Below are positions 59,053-64,000 of a DNA stretch of 64,000 bases, piece by piece. The notes below the pieces were generated by a model, which was not told where the DNA came from, did not search any database, and saw only the letters and a list, made by a program, of their open reading frames with translations. Positions within the stretch are counted from its first letter, which is position 1. Each line of letters starts with the position of its first letter. Source of the stretch: Jiella pelagia (lineage in GTDB: Bacteria > Pseudomonadota > Alphaproteobacteria > Rhizobiales > Rhizobiaceae); the NCBI RefSeq assembly GCF_026898155.1, contig NZ_CP114029.1:317501-381500 (forward strand), given 5' to 3'. The translations under genes were made by a program, and so were the position numbers.

Positions 59053-59499
59053 ATGACGAGCGAGTTCCTTGCCGCCGCGGCGGTCTTCTGGTCGGCGTTC
59101 CTCGCCGCCACGCTGTTACCCGGCGCATCGGAGGTCGTGCTCGTCGCGAGCCTCCTCGACGCCGCCGCCGACCCCTGGCTGCTGATCGGCCTCGCGACCG
59201 TCGGCAATACGCTCGGCTCGTTCGTCAACTGGCTGCTCGGCCGCTTTCTCATCGGCTTTGCCGACCGGCGCTGGTTCCCCGTCTCGCGCAGCCAGATCGA
59301 CCGGTTCGAGGCCTTCTTCAAGCGCTACGGCGTCTGGACGCTGCTCTTGGCCTGGGCGCCGATCGGTGGCGATGCCTTGACGGTCATCGCCGGCACGGCC
59401 CGCGTCAACGCCGTGACCTTTCTCGTCCTCGTCGGAGTCGGCAAGCTCGCCCGCTATCTCGTCGTTGCCGCGGGCGTCTTGAGCTGGCCGTGGGTCTGA
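59053..59499 (+). CDS. YqaA/DedA-like (VTT domain) membrane protein
   Basis: The 148-residue protein has four hydrophobic segments and the family pattern FLAATLLPGASEVVLVASL, ATVGNTLGSFVNWLLGRF and a central FEAFFKRYGVWTLLLAWAPIGGDALTVIAGTARV. YqaA proteins belong to the VTT group with DedA, some of which act in lipid scrambling or membrane homeostasis. It is a single gene. Confidence 0.86.
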   Translation: MTSEFLAAAAVFWSAFLAATLLPGASEVVLVASLLDAAADPWLLIGLATVGNTLGSFVNWLLGRFLIGFADRRWFPVSRSQIDRFEAFFKRYGVWTLLLAWAPIGGDALTVIAGTARVNAVTFLVLVGVGKLARYLVVAAGVLSWPWV

Positions 59500-59550
59500 T
59501 CTTCCGGCCGCACTTGGCCGGCCACCGAGCCGATGCACACCGATGCTCGA

Positions 59551-59769
59551 TCAATCGGCCTTCTTCAGCTCGGATTCCGACTTCAGCACCTCGCTGCCGT
59601 CTTCCTGCTCGATGAGATAGGCGGGATTGTCGTCGCTGGCGTTGCGGGTGATCTCGCTCCCCTTGATGCTGCGCGTCACCCGTTCCTCGAAATGCTCCTT
59701 GATCTTCCCGGTGCCTTCGCCGTTGCCCCAGGACCAGGCGACATGCTGACCCTTGCCGAACTTTGCCAT
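59551..59769 (-). CDS. DUF2945 (hypervirulence-associated TUDOR-like) small protein
   Basis: The 72-residue protein has the DUF2945 pattern KGQHVAWSWGNGEGTGKI, the IKGSEITRNASDDNPAYLI segment and VLKSESEL. It is a small beta-barrel cytoplasmic protein of unknown function. It is next to topoisomerase IB, separated by 181 bases, with divergent transcription. Confidence 0.88.
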   Translation of the reverse strand: MAKFGKGQHVAWSWGNGEGTGKIKEHFEERVTRSIKGSEITRNASDDNPAYLIEQEDGSEVLKSESELKKAD

Positions 59770-59950
59770 AGCCGTCGAACTCCATTCCTTCGCATGCAGC
59801 CGAAGAACCGGGGCCCGGCCGGCCGGTTCCCTGACAAGTGTTTGATGCGAACAGGCGAAAGCGTCGCAGGCCGCGGCCGGAACGCCGGCGCCAGAGGCAA
59901 CGTTAGGATGTCTCGATCAAACGCACCGAAAGGCCGACACGAAGACGCCG

Positions 59951-60979
59951 ATGCACTACGAACTTGCCATCCTTGCCGAGCGCTACGGGCTCGAAATGGT
60001 CGACCCTCAGAGCTTCGAGATCGAACGCCGCAAGTCCGGCCGCGGCTTCAAGCTCTGTCTCGCCAACGGCGAGACGGTTCGCGAGAAGCAGCTGAAGCAG
60101 CGCGTCAAGGCACTGGCCATCCCGCCGGCCTGGACGCAAGTGAAGATCTGCGTTTTCGAGAACGGCCATATCCAGGCGATCGGCCGCGACGAGAAGGGCC
60201 GGCTGCAATATCGCTATCACGATTCCTGGGTAAACGTGCGCAACGCGGTGAAGACCGAGCGTCTCCTGCGTTTCGGCAGGTCACTGCCACGGCTGCGCGG
60301 CCAGATCGAAAGCGACCTTCGCCGCCGCAAGGCCGACCGGCGGATGACCGCGGCCGTCGCGACGCGGTTGGTCGATGTCGCCGCCATGCGCCCCGGCCAT
60401 GAGAAATATGCCGCCGACGGCGGTCGCGGCGTCGCCTCGCTCAGGCGGCAGAATCTCCGGATCGTCGACAATGTGGCGGTGCTGAAATTCGTCGGCAAGT
60501 CGAACAAGGAGCATCGGATCGAGATCGCCGAACGGCCGCTGGTCGCGTCCCTGAAGAAGATGCGCCAGGGCCGTGGCCAGCGGCTGTTCCGCTTTCCCGG
60601 CAAGACCAAGAAGCAGCGGGAGCTGACCGCCAACGGTCTCAACGACTATCTCGCGGAGGCCTCCGGCGCGCACATTTCCGCCAAGGATTTTCGCACGTTT
60701 CACGGCTCGGCCGAGGCGCTTCGCTTCCTGATCGAGGAAGCCGCAGACGCCGATACGCCGAACAAGAAGAAGCGCGCCGTCGCCGCAGCCATGCGCTCGG
60801 TCGCGGCACGGCTGAGGAATACTCCCGCCGTCGCCCGCTCCTCCTACGTCCATCCGGCGATCGTCGAGGCCTATGAGGCGGGGGCCCTGCACGCTGACCT
60901 CCTACATGGTCGCAAGCGCGAACGGCTGACCGCCCCCGAGACCGGGCTGATGCGGTTTCTCGAACAGGCGGCGCACTGA
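59951..60979 (+). CDS. DNA topoisomerase IB (poxvirus-type)
   Basis: The 342-residue enzyme relaxes supercoils by a 3'-phosphotyrosyl intermediate. The N-terminal domain includes IPPAWTQVKICVFENGHIQAIGRDEKGRLQYRYH. The catalytic domain has MRPGHEKYAADGGRGVASLR (first Arg), the beta-hairpin FVGKSNKEHRIEI with Lys, KDFRTFHGSAEA (second Arg and His) and SSYVHPAIV with the nucleophilic Tyr. The pair R-P-G-H-E replaces the more usual R-I-G-N-E. It converges on glcF with 18 bases between stops. Confidence 0.9.
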   Translation: MHYELAILAERYGLEMVDPQSFEIERRKSGRGFKLCLANGETVREKQLKQRVKALAIPPAWTQVKICVFENGHIQAIGRDEKGRLQYRYHDSWVNVRNAVKTERLLRFGRSLPRLRGQIESDLRRRKADRRMTAAVATRLVDVAAMRPGHEKYAADGGRGVASLRRQNLRIVDNVAVLKFVGKSNKEHRIEIAERPLVASLKKMRQGRGQRLFRFPGKTKKQRELTANGLNDYLAEASGAHISAKDFRTFHGSAEALRFLIEEAADADTPNKKKRAVAAAMRSVAARLRNTPAVARSSYVHPAIVEAYEAGALHADLLHGRKRERLTAPETGLMRFLEQAAH

Positions 60980-60997
60980 CCAGCGCCACCCGCCGCC

Positions 60998-62300
60998 TTA
61001 CCCCAACGCGGCCGGCTTCTCGCCCCCGAAGGCCCAGTCGAGCAGTTCCACCGTATGGACGATGGGCACGCTCGTGCCGCTGCCGATCTGGGTCATGCAG
61101 CCGATATTGCCGGTGGCGATCACCTGCGGGGCGACGCTCTCGATGTTCTTCACCTTGCGCTGCTTCAGCTGGTCGGCGATCTCCGGCTGGAGGATGTTGT
61201 AGGTACCCGCCGAGCCGCAGCACAGATGCCCCTCCGGCACGTCCCGAACGGCGAAGCCCGCCTTCGCCAGCAGCGCCTTCGGCTGGCGGATGACCCTCTG
61301 GCCGTGCTGCATCGAGCAGGCGGAATGGTAGGCGACGACGAGCGGCTCGAGGCCCCGCGGCGCGGGCAGCTCGTGGTCGCTCAGGAACTCGGTCACGTCC
61401 TTTGCCAGCGCCGAGACCTTGGCGGCCTTCTCCGCATAGGCCGGATCGAGCCGCAGCATATGATGATAGTCCTTGATCGTCGTGCCGCAGCCCGACGCCG
61501 TGATGACGATGGCGTCGAGCCCGCCGCGCTCGATCTCGCGCATCCAGACATCGACGTTGCGGCGGGCGAAGTCGAGCGCCGGCTCTTCCTGGCCCATGTG
61601 GTGGACGAGCGCGCCGCAGCAGCCCTCGCCCTCCGGCACCACCACCTCGACGCCGAGCCGCGTCAGGAGCCGCACAGTCGCCTCGTTGATCTTCGGATCG
61701 AGCACCGACTGGGCGCAGCCCCTGAGCAGCGCGACGCGCTTGACGCGGGCGCCCTCGGCCTTGCGCACGCCCGGCTCGTTGACCGCCGACTTTTTCGGCA
61801 GCGACAGGGGCGCCAGCTTCAGCATGGCGGCGAGCGGCTTCAGCGGCTTGACCGCATCGAACAGTCCGGCGAACGGCCGGCCGAGTCGCGCCAGCGTCAG
61901 GCTCGCCCGGAACCGCGCCGGATAGGGCAGCGTCATCGCCAGGATCGTGCGGATCATCCGGTCGGCGAAAGGCCGCTTGTAGGTCCGCTCGATATGCGCC
62001 CGGGCGTGGTCGACCAGATGCATGTAGTTGACGTCCGCCGGGCAGGTGGTGATGCAGGCAAGGCAGGACAGGCAGCGATCGATATGGGTCACGACCTTGT
62101 CGTCCGCCGGCCGGTCGTTCTCCAGCATCTCCTTGATCAAGTAGATGCGCCCGCGCGGTGAATCGAGGCTCGTTGCCGAGGGTGACATAGGTCGGACAGG
62201 TCGCCGTGCAGAAGCCGCAATGCACGCATTTGCGGATGATCTGCTCGGAATGCGCGACGTCGGGCTGCTGCAGCTGATCGGCGGTGAAGGCGGTTTGCAT
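60998..62300 (-). CDS. glcF: Glycolate oxidase iron-sulfur subunit, one +1 frameshift as given
   Basis: GlcF carries electrons from GlcD/GlcE in glycolate oxidation. Restored length is about 433 residues. The first ferredoxin motif CVHCGFCTATCPTYV is read from 62300; the frame breaks at GAGGCTC 62165-62171 (minus strand GAGCCTC), after TYVTLGNE, and continues with LDSPRGRIYLIKEMLEND. The second motif is CLSCLACITTCP. The C-terminal half has the paired CCG domains (EGCCGALVHHMGQ, CCGSAGTYN). It is the last gene in view of the glc operon, separated from glcE by a toxin-antitoxin pair. Confidence 0.92.
62165..62171. other. Probable +1 error at a GAGCTC site (glcF)
   Basis: Plus strand GAGGCTC. 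One base less gives GAGCTC and a continuous GlcF across a conserved Asn-Glu-Leu-Asp segment. Confidence 0.85.
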
Positions 62301-62313
62301 CGGTCAGTGTCTT

Positions 62314-62667
62314 TTATGGAGCGAGGACGTCGAATTGGCCGGTTTGATTCAACAGAACAACATGACCCGGCGCAGCGGATTTTATGGCTTGCGATATCTG
62401 CTCGGAGATCGGCAACAACCTGGCCAGTCGCTGATCGGGCAGCACGACGAGGGCGAATGGCCGTGTTCCGATCGTGTGCTGAAACCGCATGTTCCGGTCA
62501 CAGGTGATCAAGACCGAGATACTCTCCGCCTCCAGACGACCCAGCAGATCGCCGTTCCTCAAGCCTTTCCATTCATTCGGAAACGGCGCGACGATACAGC
62601 CGAATGTGGCCAGCGCAGCGATAAGGTCACGAGGCACCGGCTCATCGAGAATGGCATGTGGGCTCAA
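62314..62667 (-). CDS. DUF5615-like PIN-fold toxin
   Basis: The 117-residue product has the PIN-like pattern: ILDEPVPRDLIAAL with an acidic residue at the start, LLGRLEAESISVLITCDRNM with Asp, and TRPFALVVLPDQR. A TTG start overlaps the DUF433 stop (TTGA). Such proteins are putative RNases neutralised by the cognate DUF433 partner. It lies between glcE and glcF. Confidence 0.75.
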   Translation of the reverse strand: MSPHAILDEPVPRDLIAALATFGCIVAPFPNEWKGLRNGDLLGRLEAESISVLITCDRNMRFQHTIGTRPFALVVLPDQRLARLLPISEQISQAIKSAAPGHVVLLNQTGQFDVLAP

Positions 62668-62879
62668 GCGACCAATCGCTCGAGGTCCTCGCTCGCCGCG
62701 AGAAGTGCCCCCTCGACCTGCTCGCGAGTGACAGTCGGAAAGTTGTCCAGGAACTCCGCCAGCGACATGCCCGAGGCGAGATTCCCGAACAGAGCCTCCA
62801 CCGGCACTCGCGTGCCTTTGAACACGAGTGCCCCCGACATGATGTCGGGATCGCGTGCCATGATCTCGTTCACGTCCAT
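62664..62879 (-). CDS. DUF433 antitoxin-type protein
   Basis: The 71-residue protein has the DUF433 pattern SGALVFKGTRVPVEALFGNLASGMSLAEFLDNFPTV. It begins 24 bases after the glcE stop and overlaps the toxin start by four bases. The pair is intact, unlike the first one at 30203-30682. Confidence 0.85.
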   Translation of the reverse strand: MDVNEIMARDPDIMSGALVFKGTRVPVEALFGNLASGMSLAEFLDNFPTVTREQVEGALLAASEDLERLVA

Positions 62880-62903
62880 GACCGAACCCTCTTTGCTGGC
62901 ACT

Positions 62904-64000
62904 CTACCCCATCTTCCCCGGGTTGAGCACGCCCTTCGGATCGAACTGCTCCTTCAGCCGGCGGGACAGCCCGGCCAGCGGCCCCGGCTGCGGCTCGAAC
63001 ACCGCCGTTGCCGCCCGCAGGCTATCCGGCGCCCGCACCAGCGTCGCATGGCCGCCGCCGAAGCGGCGGAGCGTCCCGCGAACCAGATCGGCTTCGGGCT
63101 CGCCGCCTTCCATCTTCAGCCAGACGAGGCCGCCCTGCCAGTCGTAGAAGGCGTCGATCGCCGCCTGCATCCGGAGGCTCATGACGATCTCGTGCGCCCG
63201 CGTCGGGGTGACCGACAGGCGCCAGACCGGCTTCTGCGTCCCGTCGACGAAGGGGCGGACGTCCCGGACGTCCCGCCACAGCCGCCGCGAAGCTTCAACA
63301 TCCAGCCGCTCCAGCCGGCCCACCTTCTCCAGCGCTTGGCCGAGATGGGCTGCCCGCGCCTCCACCGAGGGGCCGAAGCCATCGATGCGGATCGCCGTCG
63401 CGGCATCGTTGCCGAGCGTTCCGTCGACGACACGCGCGGCGACATACATTGGCAGATGCGCCGCGCCGGAAACCTCCGCCGACGAGCCCATCGATGCCGC
63501 CATGGCGCCGGCCGCCTCTGCGTCGGAGAGGCCGCGCAGCACCAGCGTCGTCTCGGTCTGAGACTTTGGCAGGACCTTGATCGTGATCTCGCTCATCACC
63601 GCCAGGGTGCCGTATGAGCCGGTGAGGCCCTTGGAGAGGTCGTAGCCGGTGACGTTCTTGACCACCCTGCCGCCGGACTTGAAGATCTCGGCCCGCCCGG
63701 AGACGGCCCTCACGCCGAGGATATGGTCGCGGGCGGCGCCCTGCTTCAGACGCCGCGGGCCGGAGAGGTTGCAGGCGACGACGCCGCCGAGCGTGCCGAG
63801 GCCAGCCTCGAGCCCATGCAGCGGGCCAAAATCCATCGGCTCGAATTCCAGCCGCTGTCCATGCGCGTCGACCAGCGCCTCGATCTCGGCGATCGGCGTG
63901 CCGGCCCGGGCGGATAGCACCAGTTCTTCCGGCTCGTAGAGCGTGACGCCGGTCATCTTGGCGAGCGACAGGGTGCGCGCTGCCTGCACCGGCCTGCCAA
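62904..64000 (-). CDS. glcE: Glycolate oxidase FAD-binding subunit, 5' end outside window
   Basis: The frame is open to the end of the window, so the N-terminus lies beyond base 64000. Visible are the FAD-binding PCMH part (LSARAGTPIAEIEALV, FGPLHGLEAGLGTLGGVVACNLSGPRR, ILGVRAVSGRAEIFKSGGRVVKNVTGYDLSKGLTGSYGTLA) and the C-terminal cap ending LKEQFDPKGVLNPGKM. With GlcD and GlcF it oxidises glycolate to glyoxylate at the membrane. Confidence 0.93.
   Translation of the reverse strand, partial: GRPVQAARTLSLAKMTGVTLYEPEELVLSARAGTPIAEIEALVDAHGQRLEFEPMDFGPLHGLEAGLGTLGGVVACNLSGPRRLKQGAARDHILGVRAVSGRAEIFKSGGRVVKNVTGYDLSKGLTGSYGTLAVMSEITIKVLPKSQTETTLVLRGLSDAEAAGAMAASMGSSAEVSGAAHLPMYVAARVVDGTLGNDAATAIRIDGFGPSVEARAAHLGQALEKVGRLERLDVEASRRLWRDVRDVRPFVDGTQKPVWRLSVTPTRAHEIVMSLRMQAAIDAFYDWQGGLVWLKMEGGEPEADLVRGTLRRFGGGHATLVRAPDSLRAATAVFEPQPGPLAGLSRRLKEQFDPKGVLNPGKMG

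Overview
The window is a high-GC chromosomal segment from an alphaproteobacterium, most likely of the order Hyphomicrobiales (Rhizobiales). The support is an AlaC/AatB-type aminotransferase divergent from a class I PHA synthase, the sfsA-map-radC run, der followed by an anchored TPR protein and NnrU, a FecR plus CHASE2-adenylate cyclase pair, and two copies of the palindromic intergenic repeat typical of this order. Genus is not resolved. No rRNA, prophage or CRISPR array was seen; there is one tRNA-Gly(CCC).

Layout. 1-13.9 kb is housekeeping: aminotransferase, lipoprotein, phaC, sfsA, map, radC, aspartate aminotransferase, a histone-deacetylase-like amidohydrolase, small secreted proteins, a kinase/phosphotransferase fusion and a cytochrome c. 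13.9-23.8 kb holds two overlapping ABC exporter half-transporters and an oligopeptide importer operon (oppABCDF). 23.9-30.1 kb has tRNA-Gly, eda, a SleB-type cell wall hydrolase, der, a TPR protein with a long low-complexity tail, nnrU and a MAPEG protein. 30.2-37.4 kb has a DUF433/DUF5615 toxin-antitoxin remnant, a molybdopterin oxidoreductase, the FecR/CHASE2 cyclase pair and a polyprenyl glycosylphosphotransferase. 37.9-38.9 kb is dusA.

39.4-52.9 kb is a complete sugar or polyol catabolic locus. One strand carries a TIM-barrel isomerase, a DhnA-type aldolase, a PfkB kinase, a CUT1 ABC importer and an SDR dehydrogenase. Divergently there is a Gfo/Idh/MocA oxidoreductase and an alpha/beta hydrolase. 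A LacI regulator lies beyond an IS110-family insertion. A related AT-rich motif sits upstream of both catabolic transcripts and of lacI. Its substrate is not assigned. 53-64 kb holds putA, a chromate transporter, a YqaA-type membrane protein, a DUF2945 protein, topoisomerase IB and part of the glycolate oxidase operon (glcE, glcF) with a second toxin-antitoxin pair between its genes.

The most striking signal is technical or epigenetic. Five single-base insertions, all in the hexamer GAGCTC (read as GAGGCTC or GAGCCTC), break phaC twice, the sugar-binding protein once and glcF once, and falsely fuse the Gfo/Idh gene to the hydrolase. Only one intact GAGCTC was found in the 64 kb. This fits a systematic consensus error at a modified site and suggests a GAGCTC methyltransferase in this strain. 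Frameshifts in putA and in one DUF5615 toxin gene do not fit this motif and need separate explanations.
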